This document shows positions 1 to 12,230 of a DNA stretch of 64,000 bases, piece by piece; position 1 is the first letter of the stretch, and every line of letters begins with the position of its first letter. Under the pieces are notes generated by a model that made no database searches, was not told where the DNA came from, and saw nothing but the letters and a program-made list of their open reading frames with translations. The translations under genes were made by a program, and so were the position numbers. Origin of the DNA: Folioceros fuciformis (Eukaryota > Anthocerotophyta > Anthocerotopsida > Anthocerotales). The stretch is from positions 110,470-174,469 of the forward strand of contig JBNGIO010006165.1 in assembly GCA_049999805.1 (NCBI GenBank), written 5' to 3'.

Positions 1-68
1 CCGTGGCGCAATGGTAGCGCGTCTGACTCCAGATCAGAAGGTTGCGTGTTCGATTCACGTCGGGTTCA
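1..68 (+). tRNA. tRNA-Trp (CCA), 5' end cut by the window edge
   Basis: The D-arm, anticodon arm (loop CTCCAGA, anticodon CCA), variable loop and T-arm (GTTCGATTC) of a cytosolic plant tRNA-Trp are all visible. About four acceptor-stem bases lie before base 1. The 3' acceptor strand CGGGTTC is followed by discriminator A at 68. There is no intron, and CCA is not encoded, as expected for a nuclear gene. Confidence 0.93.
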
Positions 69-279
69 ATGCCAAAATTGCCACTTCTTGTTCTTTTGAC
101 TCGCGATAACGTCCCCGAGCTACCGGAAAGGAGTTCGAACCCGCGGTCGCGCAACAAGCCGGCGAGGAAACCAACCAACCCCGAATCCGAGTCCCGTGAC
201 AGGGACAAGAGGCGGGGCCCGAAGCGTCTCGTCACGAGTGCGGGGCGCAGAGCGTCTCGTCTCGTCTCGGGAACCGAAG

Positions 280-1695
280 ATGAGGGAACGACACTTGGGA
301 GGGATGGCAGGGAGGATGGGGCACGGCGTGATGACACGGTCCATGACGAAGGCACTGGCCAGGGAGCGGGAGAAGCAGGTGCAGTGTGGCGGAGCCGGGA
401 ACGAGGCTACCAGCGCCGGGTGCGCCCGGCACGCGCCCGGCAGCAGCAAGAGGCAGCGCAATTGCAGCATGCGCGCCAGGCTGTGGAGCAAACTGCCCCA
501 GGAGCTGGTGGAGCGGATCGCGGCGCGTCTGCCGGCGGCGACCGCGACCAAGCTCCGCGCCGTGAGTCGGCGCTGGAACGCCATACTCCACGGGAGCGAC
601 GCTGCTGGGAGCTTCCTCCACCTCTACCAGGAGGCGGAATCGGAGCGGGAGCGGCGCGGCGAGCGTCCCCCGGCCTGGTTCTGCATGTTCACCAAGATCC
701 ATCTCGACAGCTCCACCTATGACGCGGCGGGGGACCGCTGGCACAACCTCCCCCTTCCTCTGCTCCCGCACAGAAACTTCGTGGCGGCGGCGGCCCACGG
801 CGGGCTCGTCTGCTTCTGCTCCTTCGCGGCGGGCAGGACGGAGGATTTCGTGGTGTGCAACCCGCTCAGCGGCGCCAGATGGCGCCTGGAGCCTGTGCCG
901 CTCAGAGCCCGCTTCTCCCTGCAGAAGGTGGGGCTGGTGGCGGACGGCAGGAGCAAGACGTTCCGGGTGGTGGCCGCCGGATACTTGTGGGGAGGGGAAG
1001 GCCTAGGGCACGGATTCCGGGAACCCAGGACCGAGGTCTTCCATTCCGGGACCAGGCGGTGGGAGAGCGTGGCGTCCCCGCATCCGGATACCATGACCGA
1101 CTGCCTCAGCCCGGTGCTGCTCCCCGAGGGAGTGCTGCTCTGGTTCAGCGGCTGCGGGGGAAGGAGCGTCCCGGACGCGCTGGTTGGATTCCACCTGGAG
1201 CTCGGGCTGTGGACGCATTCGCAGGTGCGGATGCCCGGCTGCGTCGTGTGCCGGACGCTAGTGGAGTGGCAGGGGGGAGTGTTCATGCTCGGAGGGCTGC
1301 ACCACGCCGGCATGACGCGCCATATCTGCGTCTGGCGCTTGCGGAGGGACGCGCACTTGGACGCGCACGGGGAAGTGATGGAGTGGGAGGAGGTGGACCG
1401 CATGCCCGCCATGCTGTGTGCCGAGTTCATTGGGGAGAGTACGCATGTGAACTTCACGCCGGCTGCCGCCGGGCTGGTGCTGCTCACCATGAGAGGGGGG
1501 TCCAGGAACAGGTTGATGGTGCTTTACGATGTGGCCACACGGGTGTGGCGGCGGGTTCCCAAGTGCCCCCTCCCGGACCACCGCCTGGTGTGGGGGCTCA
1601 AGGACGGGATCGCCTTCCAGCCTCGCCTCGACGCCGACCTCTACTTCCGCACCTGCGAGCCTGATCGAGCCAGCGCCACGGCTACTGCTGGCTAA
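280..1695 (+). CDS. F-box/kelch-like protein, intronless
   Basis: The N-terminal F-box (about codons 97-138 counted from an upstream ATG at 196; core LPQELVERIAARLP, then LRAVSRRWNAIL) should bind SKP1 in an SCF ubiquitin ligase. The rest resembles the kelch/galactose-oxidase-like half of plant F-box proteins (short strands ending in W/V motifs such as RWRLEPVPL, WESVASPHP, VWRRVPKCP) that selects a substrate. The reading frame is open from 196 to the stop at 1695. I prefer the ATG at 280 because the upstream part is Arg/Ser-rich and unlike a folded domain, but 196 (499 aa) is possible. The GC-rich coding sequence has no introns. The substrate is unknown. Confidence 0.85.
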   Translation: MRERHLGGMAGRMGHGVMTRSMTKALAREREKQVQCGGAGNEATSAGCARHAPGSSKRQRNCSMRARLWSKLPQELVERIAARLPAATATKLRAVSRRWNAILHGSDAAGSFLHLYQEAESERERRGERPPAWFCMFTKIHLDSSTYDAAGDRWHNLPLPLLPHRNFVAAAAHGGLVCFCSFAAGRTEDFVVCNPLSGARWRLEPVPLRARFSLQKVGLVADGRSKTFRVVAAGYLWGGEGLGHGFREPRTEVFHSGTRRWESVASPHPDTMTDCLSPVLLPEGVLLWFSGCGGRSVPDALVGFHLELGLWTHSQVRMPGCVVCRTLVEWQGGVFMLGGLHHAGMTRHICVWRLRRDAHLDAHGEVMEWEEVDRMPAMLCAEFIGESTHVNFTPAAAGLVLLTMRGGSRNRLMVLYDVATRVWRRVPKCPLPDHRLVWGLKDGIAFQPRLDADLYFRTCEPDRASATATAG

Positions 1696-1797
1696 CCTAA
1701 TCCTACCTAGGTACCTATGGCGTTGTCCTTCCTGTGGGCTACCTGCCGAAGTGAGGTCTCCTGGGCTGAGGATCGGAGGAGCAAGGCATCGCTGCCG

Positions 1798-3649
<1,852 letters not shown>

Positions 3650-4601
3650 GTCGCAGGAGCTCTAAGCACAGCACCTGGGGGAGAGAGAGGTGAAAGGGGC
3701 CGACATGGCCAGGCCCGGGCCCGACTTCTGCATCCCATGCAGTTGCCCACGGGCGGGGATAAGGTGGCCGCTACCTGCAATCATGTTATGCTTCTCCTCC
3801 CACGCTACCCCCTCCTTCGTGCTGTACGATGGAAGGCACAGCCAAGTAAGCCACTCCTTTTCCCAAGCAAGCACGGTTAGAGGAGTTAGGGCAAGTGCTT
3901 TGCCCGCCTTTCTTCTGCGCCTCTGCGCAAGCTCCAAGCTCCTCCCCCTTCCCGATAAATTCACGGCCATTGCCCGTACCCCAGAGGCCCTCCACCAACC
4001 CCGCTCGCAATCCAGCTTTTCCAGTCACCACCTGCAAGTGCGTCTGAAGTGTGAAGACTCATTTCACTGCTGCCAGTGTAAGTACACAATACAGATCAGC
4101 ATGGTACAGGCCTCGGTTGTCCATGATGCTGCCATACACCTGTGATAAAAATTTGCTCAAACTACTTCTGTGTCCCTCCTTCGTCACGCCTTGAACATGC
4201 TTCTCGCCATGGTGGATCCGCTGCTGCCGGAAAAGGCAGGTTGGGTGGCAACCGGCCAACACTTTTGGCGAACACACGTGAAAGAAACATGCAGAAATTG
4301 TGAAGGCCTGAATAGGGCGACCCGACGTTCCTTTCCTTCAACCACCAAGTCATACGTAAATACAGATAATTGGCTGAAATGGGGAAAAGAAAGGCTTCGT
4401 CCTTCGGGGGTTGAGCATGTGAGGCCGGAAGAGTAGCTAGCTAGATCGGGAGAGACTCCGAGAGCTCAAACACCAGAAGTGACGTAAGCAAGGCCTCAAA
4501 GAAGGCTTGAGCGTGATTTTGCGAGGTTGCAACGTGAGCTCCGTGAAGAGTCAGATTCTGCATCTCGTGAAAGCAGCGTCTGTCTGTCGGGTACGGCGCA
4601 C
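3650..4601. promoter_or_regulatory. Intergenic region between divergent DHS and AE7
   Basis: About 950 bp separate the two start codons, so this stretch must hold both 5' UTRs and promoters. Short reading frames occur on both strands, but none shows a recognisable domain, and I could not support a gene. No convincing TATA box or shared element was found by eye. Confidence 0.5.
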
Positions 4602-5459
4602 ATGGCGCAACAGTTCAATCCTTCTCCGGTTGTCCATGAGAGGAAGGCGCGGCCGGCCAAGGTCTCCATAACGAAGCCGGATGACGAAGATGTGGTGTGG
4701 GACAGCGAGGAGGTTTTCGATATCCTTTTCAGAATTAGGGATGCAGTCATGAAGATGCTGGAGAGACAAATTTGATTGTTCTTCTTTGACCTTAGGCACA
4801 GCTTGTCAGAGACATACAGGACCCCGAGCACCCGTACTCTTTGGAGCAGCTGAATGTTGTTTCTGAAGACTCAATCTTCGTGGATGACAAGACCAGCCGC
4901 GTGACGTGTGTGACCATGTTCCTCTTCAGCCTGGATACGCCACCGTGATTGGAGATACTGAAAGCTGTTGCTTGCTTGTTTTGCAGAATTACATTCACTC
5001 CTACCGTGCAACATTGTGGCATGGCCCCGCTGATCGGGTTATGTTTGAGAGCCAGGCTCTCGCGGTCGCTCCCTCAGAGATTCAAGGTTTGAAGTGTCAA
5101 TTTCTAAATTTTGGTGGATGGATTGTTTTGAGGTCACGAGCCGGTCTTACGTGATTTTGCTGTTGTACTGCCATGTCTTGCTGAGTAGGTTGACATCAAA
5201 CTAGCCCCAGGCTCTCACTATACTGAAGCATCAGGTAGCTCATCTTTCTTTGCCGATGTTTCGTGTTATGTGGCCTGGAGAACTAGTCTCTATTACTTGG
5301 TGTTGGACGTAATCTCATGAGAACAATACGTATCTGAACTGCCGCACTATGTCTACAGTGAATAAGCAATTGAACGACAAAGAGCGGTTGGCGGCAGCTT
5401 ATGAAAACCCTCATTTGGCACAAACGGTCGCAATGTGTCTCTCTTCTTGTTCGGACTGA
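4602..5459 (+). CDS. AE7: MIP18-family cytosolic Fe-S cluster assembly protein (AE7/CIA2B-like), 5 exons, 156 aa
   Basis: A subunit of the CIA targeting complex that hands 4Fe-4S clusters to nuclear and cytosolic apoproteins. Exons: 4602-4719, 4800-4905, 4987-5086, 5189-5234, 5359-5459; they sum to 157 codons including the stop. Family motifs: [35 protein letters not shown] with the conserved cysteine, [18 protein letters not shown], and [17 protein letters not shown] near the end. Length matches the plant protein. Intron 1 (4720-4799) begins ATATCC and ends AC. That junction gives an unbroken VFELVRDI, whereas I find no GT-AG choice that does. The upstream in-frame ATG at 4527 is an alternative start; I prefer 4602, which gives the usual N-terminal length. 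Confidence 0.93.
4720..4799 (+). other. Putative U12-type AT-AC intron in AE7
   Basis: The 5' splice site ATATCCTTTT matches the U12 AT-AC consensus. A branch-site-like TTCTTTGACC lies at 4782-4791, with the branch A at 4789 about 10 nt before the terminal AC at 4798-4799, which is typical minor-spliceosome spacing. The splice restores the conserved E-L-V-R-D reading. Confidence 0.85.
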
Positions 5460-5552
5460 GAACCATGTTCAAAGCGGAGAGCTCTTGACATAAAAGTTGA
5501 ATAACTATGTTGTGAGAGTAAACTGTATCGCCAGCATTGTCCAGTCATTATT

Positions 5553-5676
5553 CTCAATCTGGTGGACTGGACTTTGTTCTCAATCTGGTGGACTGGACAT
5601 TGTTCTCAATCTGGTGGACTGGACACTGTTCTCAATTTGGTGGACTGGACATTGTTCTCAATCTGGTGGACTGGAG
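5553..5676. repeat. 26-bp tandem repeat, about 5 copies
   Basis: Unit ctcaatctggtggactggac plus attgtt, starting at 5553, 5579, 5605, 5631 and 5657, nearly identical. The period is not a multiple of 3, so the array is not protein coding in a constant frame. It lies just downstream of AE7. Confidence 0.9.
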
Positions 5677-5738
5677 GGCTACTTCAGCGTCCAGTCCTGT
5701 GATGTTCGATAAGGTGATAGACTTAAAGCATATGCCTG

Positions 5739-6143
5739 GTATGTGAGACTGACTGCCACTTCAGCCACCCTGGTATGTGAGATTGACTGCCACTTCGGCC
5801 ACCTTGGTATGTGAGATTGACTGCCACTTCNNNNNNNNNNTGACTGCCACTTCGGCCACCTTGGTATGTGAGATTGACTGCCACTTCAGCCACCTTGGTA
5901 TGTGAGACTTGACTGCCACTTCGGCCACCCTCGTATGTGAGAGAGATTACCACTTCGGCCACCCTCGTATGTGAGAGAGATTGCCACTTCGGCCACCCTC
6001 TTATGTGAGAGAGATTGCCACTTCGGCCACCCTCGTATGTGAGAGAGANNNNNNNNNNATTGCCACTTCGGCCACCCTCGTATGTGAGAGAGATTGCCAC
6101 TTCGGTCACCCTCGTATGTGAGAGAGATTTCCACTTCGGCCAA
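5739..6143. repeat. 34-bp tandem repeat array broken by two 10-N gaps
   Basis: About a dozen copies of a 34-bp unit built on tgccacttcggccaccctcg followed by tatgtgagagagat. Variants in the first half (...ggtatgtgagattgac) shift to ...cgtatgtgagagagat in the second half, which shows local expansion of two sub-families. Gaps at 5831-5840 and 6049-6058 fall inside the array, so the copy number is unreliable. Confidence 0.9.
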
Positions 6144-7972
6144 TGAACCTATGGGAAAAATGTCCTATGGTAGCCGTGGAGGCCTTGGCGCTGCGATTCA
6201 TTTTTCTATCTCAAGCATGTTGGAGGGTTTTGTCACGGACCATTCCTTCTTGAAAAGTCTTTCTTAAGAGATCATTTCCCCTTCAAGAATTCCTTAGGAG
6301 GACTTAGTATATCTTATCTTGCAAGCTCAATTGGTCATGTCTTCCCTTTCCTGAAGAGATCCTTACAAGCTCGATTGATATGCTTTCTTTTTCCTTCTTC
6401 TTTCCTTTGTGGGNNNNNNNNNNTTGATATGCTTTCTTTTTCCTTCTTCTTTCCTTTGTGGGGTATGAAGGGGCTTCAGGCCATCTCATGGAAAAGTATT
6501 ATGGGCAAGAGCTGTAAGCTCGTATACTAATTCCTCCATTGACAAGCTCGCTCGGGTACACTTTCAATTCCAATTCCCTTCGGGGAAAGGCACTGGTTCT
6601 TGGTTGTTGGTCTCTTTATGCATCCAGACTTTCCGAATTGCACTAGCTTCTTTTTTTTACCGTAATAAGGTTCCACCTTAGCTTGGTTCAATCGTTGGCC
6701 TGGTCTCTCTCTTCTTGTAGCTGTGGGTCTCCTCGATGACCCTGGGAGCCACCTATTATGTTGCCTTATTGGTGGGCAGTAAGGGACGTTATGTTTTCTT
6801 TTGGCCAAGGAGAATGCCTTCCTCCCTTACAAGGAGCACCCAAATACTTTGCAAAATGGCGTTTCCTCATTGCAGATTTTTTCTTGACTAAGGGGAATCA
6901 AGTTTCTACTGCAGATGTGGTGGTCACAGACCTCACTTGGAGAACCATTAGCAAGCACGTTATTATCGACCTCTGGGTTGGGTGATAGAAGAAAGTGTGA
7001 CAAGGAAGACTTGCAAGTATAGGTCCCTGCAGTAAGCTCACTTGTTCATCCCCCTTGCTATTGAACGCATGGGGCCATAGGTAAGGATTTTACTAGGTTT
7101 TTAAAGACATGCGCGAAAGCCTATCATGTCAATAGCAGTGGCGTAAGGCTTCCCCTATCCGGTGTGGTAGCATTTTTCCAACAATGAGTTTCGATTGTGC
7201 TACAAAAGGCCTTGGCAAACACAATTTTCGAACAACATCAAGCGCAGCAAATGCGGCTTCCGCAGCCCCGGTGGTAAGTAAGCCATACCTTATACCCGAA
7301 TGTGACATCTTAGGGGCAATAGGGAGTTGCAGGCTAGACGAATGAGGGGATTAAGTCCCCATTCTTGGCTTTTCCCCGTTGTGGGTTGTTCGCCTTGTCA
7401 CGGGGTAGATGGAACTTCCTTTTTTTTTTTTCTATAAAGTCTTCAAATTTTTTTATTAGATTCAAAAGATAGCCATTTTTACCGAAACCTAAGTGTGTTG
7501 CTATCTTAAAAGGTGTTGTTCACGATAACTTAGGCCCACAAGTCTAATGGGTGCTGGAGTCGATGTTGAGACGTTTCCTGTATAACGTAGACAAACATCA
7601 ATTTGCAGATGGAACTACGGAATTTGAGTGCCATTGGCCATGGCCCTAGTGAACTGTGTAGCAACAAAGGCGGGAAAAAGCAACAATGTTGTTGTGCCAT
7701 TGCAGCTTTCGCCTGGTACACTAAGGCCGTCTTACAACCGTATTTGAACTGAGTCGGCAGTTAGTCCTTGGCTGGCAGCGGATGTCCAAGAGCGCCACAA
7801 ATGAACGCCGATGACTCTGCTGATCAGTTTGTCTCCCGTTGTCGCATTATATGTACAGAATACAGACCAGTGGAAACCGCTATGACTACCACGTAAGTAG
7901 ACCAAAACTGCGATAGCTCTCTGCCCTTCATGAGCAAGCAAACAGGAAGGTTTGACTGGCCCGCCGGCTCCG
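6144..7972. other. Unassigned intergenic DNA with one gap (6414-6423)
   Basis: No gene with a recognisable domain was found. A 39-bp stretch beginning ttgatatgctttctttttcc is present on both sides of the 10-N gap (6375-6413 and 6424-6462), which is probably an unresolved overlap in the assembly. The rest holds short open frames only and a poly-T run near 7420. Confidence 0.6.
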
Positions 7973-10900
7973 CTAGCAAACCGAAGAGACCTGGCCCCGC
8001 AAGTCCAACCCCGGCATCCCTTTGGCCCGCAACAGAGATCCGTCGGGGCCCAGCAGACCCCCTCCTCCAGGAAGCACCAACGAGCTGGAGGGGCTCGGCT
8101 TGACGCTCGTGCCCTGGGTGCCCTCGCCCTCTTTCACTCTCTGCACGTACTCGAAGAACTCGGCCACCTGTCTCGCGTACCTGCGAATGGCGTTCGGCAA
8201 ATGGGTCAGAAAAGTGAAGCCCAACTGTACGGGAGTTTTGGCCAGGACAGACAAGCAACGTCCACTTACTCGGCCTTAGCCTCCAGATCCTTGCTGAAAT
8301 CGATGTTAGGCTCGCAGTCCAGCACAAGCGCTGGGACCTGTCGGCAAGACAAAGTGAAAGAGTGAACAAGTGTAACGTTTTCCCAGGATTCGGCATCCCA
8401 TTAGCGTGAATGATGAGACCCAGCCTACCTTTTGTATGCATGAGTGAACATTTTCTCCCTGCAAGTAAAATACCCGATCTTTGATCCTCGAGGGTAGAAC
8501 TTGCTCTCTCGCCCTCGGCCACTCGCTCACCGAGAACATGTTCCGTTCGGGCCTCTCAGCCGGAAACAGCCACTGTTCATGCTTCTCATGAAGGCCCCTC
8601 AAGTACTCCAGTGTCACAGTCTGTTCTTCTGGTCTTTTCCGCATCTGTAACCGCCGATGACATGTATCTGGGCTGGCTCGCATGTAGATGAATGCGTCCG
8701 GGACCAGCCCAGGCAGCGCTGACACCACAGGATCAAACCAGGAATCATATATGCTGATCTCCATTTCGCTCATCCATTTTGCCTCGTGCACAGCACGAAC
8801 AAACACCTGAGGCAGACAAGTCCCATCACTCGTAAGCGACAATAGCTTCACTGCTGGAACAAAAAGTACACAACACACCTTGATAATACTAGTGGCAGTC
8901 CCCAGGCCAAGGAACAAACACAATTACAACTTGGCCTGCGTGCTCCCTTACCATGCGGTCACTGAACACACTCCTTTCCATCAACCTCAGAGGCTTCAGC
9001 CCTTTAGCTGATTCCCTTTCCTGCATAAATCGGGTGACAAATACATAGTTTTGAAATGTGTAAGCATATCGCTGTGGCTCCTCGTAGAAGGCATTCAGAA
9101 TGTTGAAGTGATCTGGGCCTATGTCTTGCCACTTTCCAACCGGTTCTGGCACAACTTCTACAAGATCCCGCAACTCCAGCGTCTCATTTGCTATCCTCTG
9201 CAAAAATGTTGTTTTGCCCACACTGATATTCCCTTCTACACAAAAAGTGAGCCTCTTCTTTTGTCGAATTCCATTTTCCCCCGTCCCTGAACTTTCCTCC
9301 TTATCCAATTCCCCATCAACTGTCTCTTTGATGTAAGATGCTATACTCATCGCATGGTTCTTGTGAATGATACCAATAGAACTCTTGAGGTACTCAACCA
9401 TCTTATCTTCCTTCTCGTCCCTAAACTGCAAGAAACACGACACGAATCAGCAACAGAAAGGCACCTCAAAGTTTATCCACAACAAATGAGCAAACAATTG
9501 ATCACACATGTCACATCTACTAACAATTGAACAACTTGCCAACGACTTATATGGCACTCCCGCTCGCATGACTCACCTTGTCCCGGTATAATTGTTTCAG
9601 TTCTTCCACCTTCAAAATACCTTTCGCAATGAACTTCTCCATGTTGCGGGGCCCGATTCCAGGCACAGTCAGCAGGTCCTGCAACTCTGCGGGCTGCTTT
9701 GGAAACGAGCCTGCCACACGTCGCCTCCTCTCTGCCGGGATGCGTGTCTTCTCAGGACTCGGAGCAACTTCTTCAGAGGATGATGCTCCCTTCAATTGCC
9801 CCAAACTAATATCTAGGATACCTGCGTCTGAATCTGAAATCACGACATCAACCTGTGGCCAATCATCGGCTTCAGTGGCCCACCTTTCTGCGCTCCCAAT
9901 TCTCGGCACGGGCGCCTCGTTTTCATCAGTTGCCTTTGAACCCACCGAAATCTTCTCAGGTTCAACAGTACCCCGCACACCACTCTCCACCTTGGTACCT
10001 AGGCTTCCAGCTGAGTGTTGCTCCTCTTCGTTTCGGTTGCACAAAAGAATTGACGTCTGACCGTCATCCCACAAGCCAGCATTAGACTGGGATCCAGAGT
10101 CACTTTGAACCTCTGAGATCAAAGACCTTGTCACCACGCTTGCTGACGTGGCACCCTCTTTCTCATCCGGATCAGCCAAAGATCTCAAATTCGCCCTCCT
10201 TTCATCCAGCGCAGTTTCAGAGCTCGTGACTACACTCTCTAGGTTACACTCCTTCACACCATCCTTCGAGTTACGGGAAAGAATTGCTTCACCGTCGACT
10301 ATCTCAGACCTTGTGGTCCTGGTATCCAATCTCAAGCTCTCCCCTTCCTCTTCACCAGCCTCCATCCTCACCACCGTCCTACTGCACATTGTTCCCTCGC
10401 TTCGATCTGCAGTCAGGATTCCTGATCTAACTGCATTCCTTTCATCGCCACAGTTCTTCAGCATAGAGAGAATTTCCCTTATTTCCTCTGTACTCATTTC
10501 AATCGGAGGAAGCCATGAGCTAGGTCTCATGTCAACAGGATCCGTGCCGCCAACAATACTCTCAGAAGTGCCTAACTCTTCGACGGTATGTGATCTTGCA
10601 TCTGCTGTTGTATTCTCGCATTCATGTCCGCAAACCCCCAGAATCTTATTCTCCCGTCCCGTAGCCTCGGCACCAGACTCTAACCTGGACGCAAGTGTGT
10701 CCGACACCCTTGCACCGAATTGATCGCCAGTATTCAACCTGGAACCCGAGTCCTCTGGGCGCGGCACCTGGTCAGGACGCAAGGCCGCACCGTCCGCTCT
10801 GCCTTCAGCCGAAGCAGCCTGCCTTTTATCCTCTTCCCCTTTCCATCCAGCCAGAACGTTTGTAACGCCAGTATCTGTAGACCCCAACAGGTTTCTGAGC

Positions 10901-11652
10901 AAACCCATTGCCTTCGCACCCCAACCTTCCACCACCTTCCCATTCTCATCAATCACTTTCACACCAACACTCTCAGGCACTGAGATTTCGATCTGGTTAG
11001 CAAGCACAGCATTCGATACCTCTTCAGCATCCGGAGCACCACGTACTTCTGCCCTCCCATCGACCACATTTTCAGTTTTGACATTCCGACCACCAGAATC
11101 TGACAGCTCGGACCTGGGCCCCTCCTGTGAGAGCCTCGCCACAGAATGACCAGCCCTGCCATGTTTGACAGCCCAGGACCCACGGAGTGCGGAAGAATGG
11201 AAGGGAAATCCGTCCTTCAATTCCGCCCGCGCTTGCCGGACCACATCAACACCAGCAACATGCCCGACTGAAAACTCGACAGCACATGAAACAAACCGCA
11301 GTTCATCACATTCAGCCTGACTCGAGAAGAATGTTCCACCTCTCGGCCCCTGCATGGAAGAAGGAAGACCATTACAAGAAGCGACACGGACGCTCCTCTG
11401 TCGAACACGCCTTTGTCCATCGCTATGCAAGGTCCTCCTTCCACCGAACACCTCCAAGGATGGCACCTGACGCTTGGCAATAGTTGAAGAGGACTGGAGG
11501 GGCACTGGAGCCGGCATGGTGTCAAGCAAGGCCCTTGCTGTCTGGCAACGTAGCCTTGGTGCTCGTAAGTATGGCATTAGTAACCTCCACTCATAGCTTG
11601 GCTCATCCCACCCTGGTCCGCATTTCACGCTCCACCTCCACCTCCTAAGCAC
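7973..11652 (-). CDS. Plant deoxynucleoside kinase with very long N-terminal region, 5 exons, about 1067 aa
   Basis: Phosphorylates deoxynucleosides for dNTP salvage, probably in organelles and/or cytosol. Exons in gene order: 11652-9577, 9425-8952, 8806-8429, 8337-8270, 8180-7973; all GT-AG and in frame. The kinase part starts about residue 750: P-loop FCVEGNISVGKTTFLQRI, the ERS motif MERSVFSDRM, and a LID-like arginine segment RRLQMRKRPEEQT. Just before it sits a helix-hairpin-helix-like LLTVPGIGPRNMEKFI (about 660-690), also known in plant members. Exon 1 is one open frame of 692 codons. Its first about 180 residues look organised (Arg-rich possible transit peptide, then FFSSQAECDELRFVSCAVEF). 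About 450 acidic, low-complexity residues follow. The Arabidopsis protein is near 580 aa, so this one is much longer. The exact start is uncertain. Confidence 0.88.
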
Positions 11653-11718
11653 GCTTTGCTAATCGGGAGTCCTTCAATGCACTTCCCACCCTCCTAAAGT
11701 AGCCCCCCCACCTTCAAT

Positions 11719-11999
11719 TCATGCAGCAACGTACTTGTCCGCCATCACCCTCATCATGGAAGGGATAAATTGCAAGATTTCGGCAAGATCTTCCTTCTCA
11801 ATCCGGTGCAGGAATTGGCCCAGGACATCCTGTCCAACCGTGAGTCCCAAAAAGCTGAATCGATTTGCTTGAAAAACTTCTGGCGATTGCTGTTACAACA
11901 ACACAACCTGAAAACCAAATGTTGAGCCAGTTCGAAAGGAGTCCCACGCGGGCTGCGGCGGTGTGTGATCCCAGCAATCCAAATCGCCCCTGTTGTGGC
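11719..11999 (-). pseudogene. Unrecognised minus-strand coding-like fragment with one internal stop
   Basis: Read on the minus strand, this frame is open apart from one TAA (11893-11895) and ends in TGA at 11719-11721. Its last 50 or so residues look protein-like (LTVGQDVLGQFLHRIEKEDL, then ILQFIPSMMRVMADKYV). An acceptor-like TAACAG precedes that part, but the intron this would imply is too short. It may be the tail of a decayed gene or a missed small gene. I do not recognise the family. Confidence 0.35.
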
Positions 12000-12028
12000 T
12001 ACAAAAGAACCACGAAGTCGACGTCAGC

Positions 12029-12047
12029 TAAACCCTAAACCCTAAAC
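12029..12047 (+). promoter_or_regulatory. Telo-box (interstitial plant telomere repeat)
   Basis: About 2.5 copies of the plant telomere unit (CCCTAAA) lie 184 bp upstream of the MSH5 start and 377 bp upstream of the kinase start. Telo-boxes occur in plant 5' regions and bind telobox proteins that can recruit Polycomb complexes. That role here is inference. Confidence 0.6.
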
Positions 12048-12230
12048 TCCTGATGCTGTGGACGGAAACTTGACATCCTGTCTCGTTAACTCTCGGCCGC
12101 CGTAGGGTGGCGGCGCTTCTGTCCGATTGGCCAGTCTGGCTTGCTCTGTTTGGCGCATTCAGCGGTTTCGATTCCGTTTTTCTTGACTTACCGGCTGATC
12201 TGTCCTTCCTACTGTCCTGGAGCATTTTCA

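Noticed and set aside
717-1490. Long antisense frames over the F-box gene
   Set aside because: They are shadows of a GC-rich coding sequence with no domain.
5553-6143. Repeats considered as a CRISPR-like array
   Set aside because: The units are contiguous tandem copies without unique spacers, in a eukaryotic nuclear context.
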